Source of the DNA: an uncultured Pedobacter sp.
Lineage (GTDB): Bacteria; Bacteroidota; Bacteroidia; Sphingobacteriales; Sphingobacteriaceae
Assembly (NCBI GenBank): GCA_946478755.1
Contig: CAMLDJ010000138.1
Location: 1 to 13,566 of the forward strand
DNA length: 13,566 nt
Reading direction: 5' to 3'
Shown here: positions 1-8,174 of the stretch, in pieces
How positions within the stretch are numbered: position 1 is the stretch's first letter
Layout: each line of letters starts with the position of its first letter
Position numbers and translations under genes: made by a program
The notes under the pieces: model-generated
What the model was told of the DNA's origin: nothing
Database searches by the model: none
The model's input: only the letters and a program-made list of their open reading frames with translations

Positions 1-2
1 AT

Positions 3-527
<525 letters not shown>

Positions 528-538
528 TCATATGCGCT

Positions 539-1195
539 CTATCCTTCAAGCAGCTGATGGAGCATATAATCACTAATTTCTTTTGCATTCGCATAAACCA
601 TGAAATGCCCGCCATTCTTAATGACAACATCAGGCTTGTTATATCTGATCGGTAAAATATGGTCTGCAGTGCCATGTATATGTATGAGATTGCCCGGACG
701 TTCTTCATTTTTCCATGTTAAAATACATGTTAATGCCCATTTCATGAAAGCGGGATCGCTGTCTACGATAAGCTGCTTTAATAAAATGCGCTCGTTTTGT
801 GTTGTGGCACCTAACAGCTTCAGACCCATACCATTGCCTTTCTTTAACAGACCTACAGGTAATAATTTTTGTAGCCTTAAACTTCCTGCCATCCGGTAAT
901 ACCAGGGCAGTTCTTTAAAAACAGGCGAACTGGAGATCAGGAAGGTGCGTACGGGATGGAGTTTCTTTGCAATTTCTGTAGCCAGCATACCACCAAAAGA
1001 TAAGCCCACCAGATAAAATGGGCTAGAGGTATCAATTTTATGTGCCAGTCTGCCAGCATAGTCTTCCAGTGACTCCTTAACCTCGGGCGTAATCCAATCA
1101 AGATACACCAATTCAAAGTTCGGTGGAAAGACCAGCTTCTTAAAAACCCGCCTGTCTGCACCCAATCCACTAATGAAATAGATTCTTTTAGTCAC
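539..1195 (-). CDS. alpha/beta hydrolase (218 aa)
   Basis: A small cytoplasmic alpha/beta-hydrolase-fold enzyme with no signal peptide. The opening RIYFISGLGADRRVF holds the first core strand and an oxyanion-type GLG loop. GLSFGG (Ser66) is the nucleophile elbow, HGTADHILP carries the likely acid (Asp178), and NGGHFMV carries the catalytic His197, so the triad is complete. The lid region is short, and 218 residues is the usual size for this compact subfamily. Substrate is unknown; esterase or lipase-like activity is the general expectation. The start codon is GTG. It is preferred because the core strand begins straight after it, because a TAA lies in frame six codons upstream, and because the next Met is past the nucleophile. 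That TAA is the stop of the 58-residue membrane miniprotein, so the two are probably cotranscribed. Confidence 0.88.
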   Translation of the reverse strand: MTKRIYFISGLGADRRVFKKLVFPPNFELVYLDWITPEVKESLEDYAGRLAHKIDTSSPFYLVGLSFGGMLATEIAKKLHPVRTFLISSSPVFKELPWYYRMAGSLRLQKLLPVGLLKKGNGMGLKLLGATTQNERILLKQLIVDSDPAFMKWALTCILTWKNEERPGNLIHIHGTADHILPIRYNKPDVVIKNGGHFMVYANAKEISDYMLHQLLEG

Positions 1196-1210
1196 TACTT
1201 GTACCTTGAT

Positions 1211-1387
1211 TTAAAAAAAATAAATAATTGCAACGATGGCCAAAACGGCAAGAAAAACATAATATGTGTTCTTCTTTTTTAGAGAATCCCAAAGTATTTG
1301 CTTTTCCTGCATTAAAGCATTCCATTCATTAATATTTTTGGACTTTCGCTTAGGTTTATAGAATGATTGATGTTCTTCCGGCTCCAT
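1211..1387 (-). CDS. 58-aa single-span membrane miniprotein, unknown function
   Basis: A short ORF read by eye: ATG at 1387, TAA at 1213-1211. The N-terminal half is polar and charged (MEPEEHQSFYKPKRKSKN), followed by NEWNALMQEKQILWDSLKKK. The last 18 residues form one hydrophobic helix, TYYVFLAVLAIVAIIYFF, running to the stop. Basic residues before the helix and the missing C-terminal tail suggest a tail-anchored inner-membrane protein with its N-terminus in the cytoplasm. It ends 15 bp before the hydrolase GTG and in the same frame, which favours an operon and possible translational coupling. An in-frame TGA lies upstream of the start. I do not recognise a family. The clean charge/helix layout supports a real gene, but such a short ORF in AT-rich DNA could be chance. 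Confidence 0.5.
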   Translation of the reverse strand: MEPEEHQSFYKPKRKSKNINEWNALMQEKQILWDSLKKKNTYYVFLAVLAIVAIIYFF

Positions 1388-1481
1388 ATGGAAAGATACG
1401 AAAATCTCACCGCAACTTGTTCAGTTATTCGCTTAAATACCTAAATTACAAATCAATTAATCATGAATAGCGGCGGTAACT

Positions 1482-2831
1482 ATGAAATTTGAGATGGACT
1501 TTCAAACCTATCAGGATTTGAATATTTTAACGGAAACAAATACTTCCGGATCAATTTTTAATATTTTCAAATATACCAGAACACTGGGTGGGCGTGAAAA
1601 ACTGCGGGATATGATGACCAGTCCTTCATCAGATATTACATTCGTTACTGCCCGTAAAGATGCTATAAAGTACTTTTCCAGCGAAAAGATCGAGTTAGAT
1701 ATTACCAGTCATCAACTAGACCTTATAGAACATTATTTAAAATATAACAAAGGATATCTTAGACCTAACATCATAGATGCAACGGCTGGATTCATCCGTA
1801 ATAAGATAAGTCCCCAAAGCGATTATTACATTATTAAAGTAGGAGTCGAGAATTTAATAAAATTACTCAGGTATCTTTTAGCCCTGGCAAGGCAAATGCC
1901 ATTAGCAGGGGCACCTGATTTAGTCATTCGCCATTGTGCAAGAATAATTGGCCTCCTGGAAAATGATACATTTGCGCGACTAGCCTCGTTAAATGAGCGT
2001 AAACTGAACTTCTATCACATCAGCAAACTAGATAGGCTGTTGCGAAGCAAAGAAGTAGGTGTTTTAAGAGTGCTTCTTGATATTACCTATGAGCTTGATG
2101 TATATGAAACCGTCGCATTGGCTGCGCAAACAAAAGGATTTTGTTTTCCAGAATATGTAGAAAACAAAAATGTAAGGCTGGCTTACACCGGCTTGTTTCA
2201 TCCCAATATTTCGAGTCCTGTAAAGAATGATGTTTCATTGAATGAGGATAATAATATTGTTTTTCTAACGGGATCTAATATGGCCGGGAAGTCGTCCTTG
2301 CTCAAATCTTTAGGACTAGCGGTTTATCTTGCCCACATTGGATTTCCGGTTCCGGCAATCAAGCTGGAAACAACGGTATTTAGCGGTTTAGTTACCACGA
2401 TCAATCTGCCTGATGATATAAACAGTGGACTTAGCCATTACTACAGTGAAGTAAAAAGAGTGAAACATGTGGCCACGATATTAGCCAAAAATGAAAATAT
2501 GTTTATCATATTTGATGAACTGTTTCGGGGTACTAATGTAAAGGATGCATTTGATGCGTCATTGTTGATTATATCCGAGCTTGCGGCTGTTTACAATTCT
2601 GTTTTCTTTATTTCAACCCATATTGTAGAGCTTGCAGAAGAACTGAAGAAATTTAGGAATATTTCTTTTCGATATATGGATGTCGTTTTTCAGGATAAAA
2701 AGCCGGTGTTTACTTATAAGCTAAAAGATGGTGTATCAAAAGAGCGGTTGGGAATGTACATTGTACAAAATGAAGGGATCATTGAACTGATTAAAAAAGC
2801 TGCTGAAAAGAAATGCGCAGACACGAAATAG
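1482..2831 (+). CDS. short MutS-family ATPase (core and ATPase domains only)
   Basis: This 449-residue protein starts almost at the MutS core (lever/clamp) region. TNTSGSIFNIFKYTRTLGGR (20-39) matches the start of MutS domain III, where the usual wording is T-x-x-GSLF-x-x-L-x-x-T-x-T-x-MG-x-R. The C-terminal half is the ABC-type MutS ATPase: Walker A FLTGSNMAGKSS (261-272), the YYSEVKRV helix (320-327), Walker B FIIFDE (341-346) leading into LFRGTN, and a switch histidine in STH (380). The N-terminal mismatch-binding domain with its Phe-x-Glu wedge and the connector domain are absent, and there is no C-terminal Smr nuclease as in MutS2. Mismatch repair in the classical sense is therefore unlikely. 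Short MutS-related ATPases are common in Bacteroidetes, with unknown role. ATG at 1482 is the best start; Met5 is an alternative. The gene stands alone. Confidence 0.88.
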   Translation: MKFEMDFQTYQDLNILTETNTSGSIFNIFKYTRTLGGREKLRDMMTSPSSDITFVTARKDAIKYFSSEKIELDITSHQLDLIEHYLKYNKGYLRPNIIDATAGFIRNKISPQSDYYIIKVGVENLIKLLRYLLALARQMPLAGAPDLVIRHCARIIGLLENDTFARLASLNERKLNFYHISKLDRLLRSKEVGVLRVLLDITYELDVYETVALAAQTKGFCFPEYVENKNVRLAYTGLFHPNISSPVKNDVSLNEDNNIVFLTGSNMAGKSSLLKSLGLAVYLAHIGFPVPAIKLETTVFSGLVTTINLPDDINSGLSHYYSEVKRVKHVATILAKNENMFIIFDELFRGTNVKDAFDASLLIISELAAVYNSVFFISTHIVELAEELKKFRNISFRYMDVVFQDKKPVFTYKLKDGVSKERLGMYIVQNEGIIELIKKAAEKKCADTK

Positions 2832-2926
2832 TTGCTGCTGTTTTTAGATCTGCGGCAATCGGATTGTCAAATTGATGACAGGATAGGCGGCCCCTGGAAT
2901 ACTCCAGAAAGCAAAGTTTTCTATAC

Positions 2927-3217
2927 CTAATAAACGGATTTCCAGATCTTAAACACATTCTGATGATTCCCGTCGAGGTCCCGGATAACCAGGCACAAGT
3001 TGTCCTCTCTTTGTGGAAAATGTTTATCAATGATCTGCTGTGTTTGCTGTAGTAATTTTCCGAGATGCTGTTCAAAGTCTATCTCGCTGACATACAAAAT
3101 AACCTGATTCATTCTGGATGAAACGGTGCATTGGAAAGTGAATTCTTTTTTGAGCGCTTTTACGACTTTTGATCTCAGTTTTTTCATTGAATTCTGATTA
3201 ATATATGTTATGAGCAT
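2927..3217 (-). CDS. hypothetical protein (96 aa, or 86 aa from Met11)
   Basis: I do not recognise this protein. From Met11 it begins MKKLRSKVVKALKKEF, a basic helix. A region rich in short strands follows (FTFQCTVS, QVILYVSEIDF), then an amphipathic helix (HLGKLLQQTQQIIDKHF) and a final LCLVIRDLDGNHQNVFKIW segment. It has one Cys, no signal peptide and no membrane helix, so it is probably a small cytoplasmic alpha/beta protein. The more natural start is Met11 (base 3187), because the first ten residues read as untranslated leader, but neither start has a visible ribosome binding site. It is convergent with the MutS-like gene (95-bp gap) and lies 110 bp downstream of the DUF1772 gene on the same strand. 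The balanced composition supports coding, but a chance ORF cannot be excluded. Confidence 0.5.
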   Translation of the reverse strand: MLITYINQNSMKKLRSKVVKALKKEFTFQCTVSSRMNQVILYVSEIDFEQHLGKLLQQTQQIIDKHFPQREDNLCLVIRDLDGNHQNVFKIWKSVY

Positions 3218-3327
3218 TAACGCTGAGTGCTTTTAATAATTGTGTTTAATATTGTCATATTTCCATTCTACCGGAGCTGATAAGATTTGTTAATAAATTT
3301 ATTGGCAGTTAAGGATTTCCGAAATAA

Positions 3328-3813
3328 CTACAAAGATTTTTTGATGCTTACAGGGTTATAAAAAATGTTGGCTATTGCGAGGCATATGAAACTGGCCAGT
3401 GACGTGCCGGTCCGTAAACTGTGGAAAAACTGCCACTTAGAACGAATCTCCTCCCAATCGGAAGGTAGCGTTGATGCTGTCCATATATTTATTTGATTGT
3501 CAATTGGAACCTCTACGACTAAGGTAACCAGCAGGGTAATAAGGCTGAAGAGGAGCGAAGCAACCGTATAGTAAAATCCGGTTGATTTTTTAAAAGGGTA
3601 CCACCATGCAGACAAAAAAATAGAAAATATGCATAAGGGAAGAATTATGCTCATTGGAAAAGCAACATTTTTTATGATCGTCCTTCCGATATGCATAAAT
3701 TCCGCGGCCGAGAAATCTTCAATCGATTGGCTAAGGGAGAACCATGTCCCCCAAAACAAACCTGTTACCAATAATAATAGGAACGATGCAATGAATTGAG
3801 TAATTTTTAACAT
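3328..3813 (-). CDS. DUF1772 / anthrone oxygenase-like integral membrane protein
   Basis: This 161-residue protein has four predicted membrane helices at about 5-25, 49-71, 80-101 and 132-151. The layout and motifs fit the DUF1772 (anthrone oxygenase-like) family: a small-residue GLFWGTWFSLS turn after helix 1, the conserved VEVPIDNQINIW stretch after helix 3, and a W-x-x-x-R-x-x-W-x-x-x-H-x-x-R-T pattern (W120, R124, W127, H131, R134) leading into helix 4. Fungal relatives act in polyketide anthrone oxidation. The bacterial members are mostly uncharacterised, so no reaction is assigned. It is divergent from the phosphoesterase operon across a 241-bp spacer, and a candidate promoter lies about 26 bp upstream of its start codon. 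Confidence 0.82.
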   Translation of the reverse strand: MLKITQFIASFLLLLVTGLFWGTWFSLSQSIEDFSAAEFMHIGRTIIKNVAFPMSIILPLCIFSIFLSAWWYPFKKSTGFYYTVASLLFSLITLLVTLVVEVPIDNQINIWTASTLPSDWEEIRSKWQFFHSLRTGTSLASFICLAIANIFYNPVSIKKSL

Positions 3814-3845
3814 GATTGTCGGTTCATAAAGGGTAAGCGGAAGAA

Positions 3846-3875
3846 CAAATAGATATAGATCTTTGTTTCCAGCAA
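3846..3875 (-). promoter_or_regulatory. candidate Bacteroidetes-type promoter for the DUF1772 gene
   Basis: Read on the minus strand, TTG (3875-3873) is followed after 19 bp by TCTATTTG (3853-3846). Bacteroidetes sigma factors recognise TTG at about -33 and TAnnTTTG at about -7, so this matches with one mismatch. Transcription would begin near 3839, leaving a leader of about 26 nt. The match is not exact, so the call is tentative. Confidence 0.3.
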
Positions 3876-4054
3876 TTATTACTCTTGCAACTTTTTAACA
3901 GAAGTGGTAATCTGAATGAATGCCTACAGCTGAAATAAAGTCAAGTTCTAATGCGCAGATATCAGATATAAATTAACTTAAACATAATATTGAGTATTCT
4001 TTATCTTTAACCTATATCGGTAACATTGCTTTTTATTCAAATACAGTTTATTGT

Positions 4055-4897
4055 ATGACTGACAGGAGATCATTTATCAAAGGGAGTGTTGCAGGTGCAT
4101 TGCTCAGCAGCCTTCCATCAATTTCGCTCATCGCAGCCATGTCTTCGGATAGCGGAGCAAGATCTGACAAAAAAAACAGGCTTCGTTTCGCCATTGCTTC
4201 AGACGGCCACTATGGCCAACCGGGTACAGATTTCAAAAAAGACCACGACAATATGGTCAGGTGGTTAAATGAGGCACATGCCCAACATCCGCTTAATTTC
4301 GTTATTATTAATGGAGATCTGGTACATGACAGGCCTGATCTTTTAGCGACGGTAAAGAAGGAACATTACGACAAACTCAGCGTGCCTTTTTATGCTTTGC
4401 CCGGAAATCACGACCATGCTGATGCTATCATATGGAAATCTGTATTTGGTTATGAGGACAATTTTTCATTCGAAAAAAACGGAGTAGGCTTTGTTTTAGC
4501 CAATACGTCCAACACCAAAGGCGTCTATCTTTGTCCGGACCAGGCGTTTTTGAAAAAGGAACTGGATAAGTTCAGGTCCCTGAAAACAGTTTTTGTTGTA
4601 CTTCACATTCCCCCACATTTTTGGGTGCCTGAAAGTCCTTTTGTCGATTGCCCAGATACAATCAGTCTCCTACACAGTTACCCAAACGTAAAAGCTGTTT
4701 TTCACGGGCATGACCACAGTCTTGATGCCGTTTTTTACACCGGTAAGCTTCCGCATTTCTTTGATGCACACATAGGTGGTAGCTGGGGAACTTCTTATCG
4801 CGGCTATCGGATTGTGGAAGTTGATGAAGACGACAAGATCACCACTTATCAGGTGAACGCAAGTGGAAATCCAGCTTTAAATGAGACGAAACTGTAA
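4055..4897 (+). CDS. Tat-exported calcineurin-like metallophosphoesterase
   Basis: A 280-residue enzyme of the calcineurin-like phosphoesterase superfamily with a full set of metal-binding motifs: D-x-H as SDGHYG (D50, H52), GDLVHD (G87-D92), GNHD (117-120), a single His in VVLHIPPH (H184), and GHDH (218-221). The N-terminus DRRSFIKG (3-10) followed by a hydrophobic stretch to about residue 29 is a twin-arginine signal. The enzyme is therefore probably folded with its metals in the cytoplasm and exported to the periplasm. The substrate is not evident; these enzymes cleave phosphomonoesters or diesters, including nucleotides and phospholipid head groups. It is the first gene of an operon with the outer-membrane-like protein 12 bp downstream and the propeller/phosphatase fusion after that. 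It lacks extra C-terminal domains. Confidence 0.9.
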   Translation: MTDRRSFIKGSVAGALLSSLPSISLIAAMSSDSGARSDKKNRLRFAIASDGHYGQPGTDFKKDHDNMVRWLNEAHAQHPLNFVIINGDLVHDRPDLLATVKKEHYDKLSVPFYALPGNHDHADAIIWKSVFGYEDNFSFEKNGVGFVLANTSNTKGVYLCPDQAFLKKELDKFRSLKTVFVVLHIPPHFWVPESPFVDCPDTISLLHSYPNVKAVFHGHDHSLDAVFYTGKLPHFFDAHIGGSWGTSYRGYRIVEVDEDDKITTYQVNASGNPALNETKL

Positions 4898-4909
4898 TCA
4901 ATCCGCTAT

Positions 4910-5707
4910 ATGAACAAAATTTTATTTTTTGCTCTCTTTTTTATAACCTGCTTTAATGCAAGTGCACAAAACGCTGCCCAGCCCTTTTTATTTACAGTGA
5001 ATACCCTTACTGGAGATAAGCCTTACTGGAATCTGCAATATTCAGGTAGCTATGGCCAGCGGACAACTGGCCAGTTTGGTTACGATGGCCTGGGCCAGCA
5101 ATTTGCTGTGAAAGGATACCTTGGTAACCGGTTCACCTTATATGCAACGGCTGCTATTGGTTTTGCAAACGATGGGGGGACGACTTCTGCACAGCAGGCA
5201 GAGCTTTTGCGTGATTTTGTTGGCGGTAAAACAGGTGGAGGCTTTAGCCTGGGTGCAGGGCTTGGACTGAGTCGCGATTGGTCAAACGTTAAGTCTGCCA
5301 TCAGCAGAGTAGCCTTGTCGTTCAACGAGACAAACTGGCGGGCTACAGGCAACCTGCGCTTTGAAAAAGCTTTTGACAGCAACCGTGATCAACTGGACTT
5401 CATTACCAGTGTCGGCTTTCAATACCGGTTGTCACCTGCGTTATTTCTCGGTCTGGAGGCGGTGGGTCAGGATCTGGAAGGATTTTGGGAAGCCGATGAA
5501 GCCGAAGGTGGCGCGCGGATAATGGTTGGCCCTTCATTAAATGTTGCAGCCCAAAATTCGAAATTTTCCTTTTCTTTTTCAGGCGGCCCTGTTTTTTATG
5601 CCACCAGAAGTAATATTGTTCCTTCCGAGGCGATCCGTGAGCTTGGGGCTTCTCCCAATGGATATTCTTTAAGAGCGTTAGTTAACTTTAATTTGTTTAA
5701 TCACTAA
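4910..5707 (+). CDS. putative outer-membrane beta-barrel protein
   Basis: A 265-residue secreted protein. A Sec signal peptide (MNKILFFALFFITCFNASAQ, cleavage after about residue 18-20) is followed by a chain rich in Gly, Phe, Tyr and Ser with alternating polar/hydrophobic strands, for example FTLYATAAIGFAN, LDFITSVGFQYRL, FSFSFSGGPVFY and YSLRALVNFNLF. About ten such strands and aromatic strand ends suggest a small outer-membrane barrel, although the last residue is His rather than the usual Phe. I do not recognise a named family. It sits between two exported phosphoesterases with gaps of 12 and 2 bp, so it is almost certainly cotranscribed. It could act as a porin or a surface partner for those enzymes, but that is inference from position. 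Confidence 0.75.
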   Translation: MNKILFFALFFITCFNASAQNAAQPFLFTVNTLTGDKPYWNLQYSGSYGQRTTGQFGYDGLGQQFAVKGYLGNRFTLYATAAIGFANDGGTTSAQQAELLRDFVGGKTGGGFSLGAGLGLSRDWSNVKSAISRVALSFNETNWRATGNLRFEKAFDSNRDQLDFITSVGFQYRLSPALFLGLEAVGQDLEGFWEADEAEGGARIMVGPSLNVAAQNSKFSFSFSGGPVFYATRSNIVPSEAIRELGASPNGYSLRALVNFNLFNH

Positions 5708-5709
5708 AA

Positions 5710-8151
5710 ATGAAAAGATCATTCGTACTATTTTTCATATTGTTTATCTGCTTAGGGCAAGCGTTTGCACAATGGCCAGGAAAAGTAGATGAAAGTAGCC
5801 AGATTTTACTTCCTAACGGATGGAAACTAAGTCCCGCGGGCCGCTCCATTCCATTAGGGGATTTGCCACTGAACATGCAGCTAAGTGCATCAGGGAAATT
5901 TTTGGCGGTTACCAATAACGGACAGAGCACACAGTCGCTTCAACTGGTGGATCCTAGAACTGAACGGATTGTTGATGAAAGAGTACTGAAAAAATCGTGG
6001 TATGGGCTGGCGTTCAGTAAAGATGAGCAGCATTTATACGTTTCTGGGGGGAATGACAACTGCATTCTTGATTTTCAAATGAAGAAAGGTAGGCTGGGTG
6101 TATGTGATACGATCCCATTAGGGGCCGTATGGCCTAATGGGAAGATTTGTCCGGCAGGAATTGCAGTGAATCGAGCCAACAACAGGTTATATACAGTGAC
6201 CAAAGAGGACAGCACACTTTACATCATCAACCCTACAGATAAGAAGATTCTCCATAAAGTTCAGTTGCCTGCAATAGCTTACAGTTGCTTGCTATCGGCA
6301 GATGAACGCAAGCTTTATATCTCGTTATGGGGGGGCAAAGGCGTTGCAGTAGTAAACGTTGCAGAAGAAAAGATAAAGCAGATCATTCGGGTCGGTGATC
6401 ATCCGAATGAATTGCTGCTCAACAAAAAAGGCACCACTCTTTTTGTAGCCAACGCCAATGATAATACTGTTTCTGTGATCAATACCGGAACCGGAAAAGT
6501 GATTGAAACCATTGCTGCCACATTGTATGCAACGCAACTAACGGGATCCACGACAAATGGACTGGCATTGGCCCCTAATGAAAAAACACTATACATCGCG
6601 AATGCCGACAACAATTGTCTGGCTGTATTTGATGTCAGCAAACCGGGTCACAGTGTAAGCCAGGGATTCATTCCTGTAGGCTGGTATCCCACAAATGTAA
6701 AAGCGCTGGGTGCAAAAATATTGGTGAGTAATGGGAAAGGAAATACCTCTTTGCCCAATCCTAAAGGACCGCAGCCAATTGCTAAAGCGGATAACAGTGG
6801 CTACCACATGGGAAGTACCGCCAACAGACGGCTGCAATACATAGCTGGATTGTTTAAAGGTACTTTATCGTTCATTACAGCACCTAAACCAGAACAGCTG
6901 AAAACATATACGCAACAGGTATATGCCAATACAACCTTTAGCGATAAACGAGCCGAACTGGCTGATGGTGAAGCTGGTAATCCCATTCCACGCAAACCAG
7001 GCGAAAAATCACCGATAAAATATGTCTTTTATATTATCAAGGAAAACCGCACCTATGACCAGGTGTTGGGTGATATCCCCAAGGGCAATGGCGACTCCTC
7101 TTTATGTTTGTTTGGCAGAAGAATTACACCAAACCAGCACGCACTTGCCGAAGATTATGTATTGCTGGATAATTTTTATGTGGATGCAGAAGTGAGCGCT
7201 GACGGTCATAACTGGAGTATGGCGGCCTATGCAACTGATGTTGTAGAAAAAACCTGGCCAACGAGTTATGGAGCGCGTGGTGGGTCAACTACTTTTGAGG
7301 GTGGTCGTCCGGTTACCTATCCTAAAGGAGGTTTTATATGGGATTACTGCCAGCGGGCTGGTGTTTCTTATCGAAGCTATGGAGAGTTTGGTAATTATAA
7401 TAAGGCAAATATTAAATCGCTACAAGGGCATATGTGCCCAAATTCACCTGGATTTGATATGGACATTACAGACCAGACCAGGGCAGATGCATGGGAACAT
7501 GATTTTGATTCCCTGATGGCTGTTGCTGCCGTTCCCCGGTTCAGCACGTTAAGAATTTCAAACGACCACACCAGTGGCCAGAAAAAAGGAAAGATCTCTC
7601 CTCAGGCCGCAGTGGCTGATAATGATCTGGCTGTTGGCCGTATTGTGGAACATTTGTCTCACAGTCCGATCTGGAAGGAATCGGTTGTTTTTATTTTGGA
7701 AGACGATGCGCAAAACGGTCCTGATCATGTAGACGCACATCGATCGCCTGCATATGTGATAGGTCCGTATGTAAAACGAAATATTGCAGTGCACACCATG
7801 TACTCAACTTCTGGATTTCTCAGAACTATGGAGCTGATATTGGGGCTGCCGCCTATGAGCCAATATGATGCCGCCGCGGTTCCTCTTTTCGAATGCTTCA
7901 CAAGTGTACCTGATTTCACGCCTTATGTTACAAAACGTCCATTAATTAGCCTGGATACGAGAAATGTAGCCGTAAATGAAAGTAGCAGACGTTCGGAGCT
8001 GTTTAACTTTAACAAAGAAGACAGTGCGCCCGATCTGGACCTGAATGAAGTCGTCTGGAAATCTGTGAAGGGTGAGGATAGTGTAATGCCGGCTCCTAAA
8101 AGAAGTGCATTTGTGATTTTGGAAAAGGAAAAAAAGGATGATGACGACTAG
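5710..8151 (+). CDS. bifunctional YncE-type beta-propeller / alkaline-phosphatase-superfamily phosphoesterase
   Basis: An 813-residue secreted two-domain protein. Residues 1-20 are a signal peptide. Residues about 45-345 hold repeated YVTN/YncE-like blades, visible as LSADERKLYISLW, LNKKGTTLFVANANDNTVSV and LAPNEKTLYIANADNNCLAV, about 45-60 residues apart. Residues about 435-735 are a phosphoesterase domain of the phospholipase C/AcpA type (PF04185-like). ENRTYDQ (445-451) supplies the expected N-terminal metal ligands Glu-Asn. SADGHNWS (496-503) and NDHTSG (618-623) are conserved active-site stretches. EDDAQNGPDHVDAHR (664-678) supplies the Asp-Asp and His ligands. Which Ser or Thr is the nucleophile I cannot fix from sequence alone. 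The C-terminus is unusually acidic, ending KKDDDD. It starts 2 bp after the preceding stop. The family name is established; the substrate of the fusion is not known. Confidence 0.9.
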   Translation: MKRSFVLFFILFICLGQAFAQWPGKVDESSQILLPNGWKLSPAGRSIPLGDLPLNMQLSASGKFLAVTNNGQSTQSLQLVDPRTERIVDERVLKKSWYGLAFSKDEQHLYVSGGNDNCILDFQMKKGRLGVCDTIPLGAVWPNGKICPAGIAVNRANNRLYTVTKEDSTLYIINPTDKKILHKVQLPAIAYSCLLSADERKLYISLWGGKGVAVVNVAEEKIKQIIRVGDHPNELLLNKKGTTLFVANANDNTVSVINTGTGKVIETIAATLYATQLTGSTTNGLALAPNEKTLYIANADNNCLAVFDVSKPGHSVSQGFIPVGWYPTNVKALGAKILVSNGKGNTSLPNPKGPQPIAKADNSGYHMGSTANRRLQYIAGLFKGTLSFITAPKPEQLKTYTQQVYANTTFSDKRAELADGEAGNPIPRKPGEKSPIKYVFYIIKENRTYDQVLGDIPKGNGDSSLCLFGRRITPNQHALAEDYVLLDNFYVDAEVSADGHNWSMAAYATDVVEKTWPTSYGARGGSTTFEGGRPVTYPKGGFIWDYCQRAGVSYRSYGEFGNYNKANIKSLQGHMCPNSPGFDMDITDQTRADAWEHDFDSLMAVAAVPRFSTLRISNDHTSGQKKGKISPQAAVADNDLAVGRIVEHLSHSPIWKESVVFILEDDAQNGPDHVDAHRSPAYVIGPYVKRNIAVHTMYSTSGFLRTMELILGLPPMSQYDAAAVPLFECFTSVPDFTPYVTKRPLISLDTRNVAVNESSRRSELFNFNKEDSAPDLDLNEVVWKSVKGEDSVMPAPKRSAFVILEKEKKDDDD

Positions 8152-8174
8152 CAATTGAGGGGCTGGCCCATTAG

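Noticed and set aside
2832..2907. Two inverted repeats after the MutS-like gene: TTGCTGC/GCGGCAA (2832-2838 with 2852-2858) and CTGGA/TCCAG (2894-2898 with 2903-2907), possible terminators.
   Set aside because: The first has a wobble pair and a 13-nt loop, the second only five pairs, and neither is followed by a T-run on the expected strand.
4021..4054. Possible promoter of the phosphoesterase operon (TTG at 4026-4028, then TACAGTTT).
   Set aside because: The spacing is too short and the -7 box does not match TAnnTTTG; a TATCTTTA at 4002-4009 also lacks a properly spaced TTG.
5080..5382. Open frame on the minus strand inside the outer-membrane protein gene.
   Set aside because: It lies wholly within a well-supported gene, has a Pro/Ser/Arg-rich composition typical of an antisense shadow, and shows no domain.
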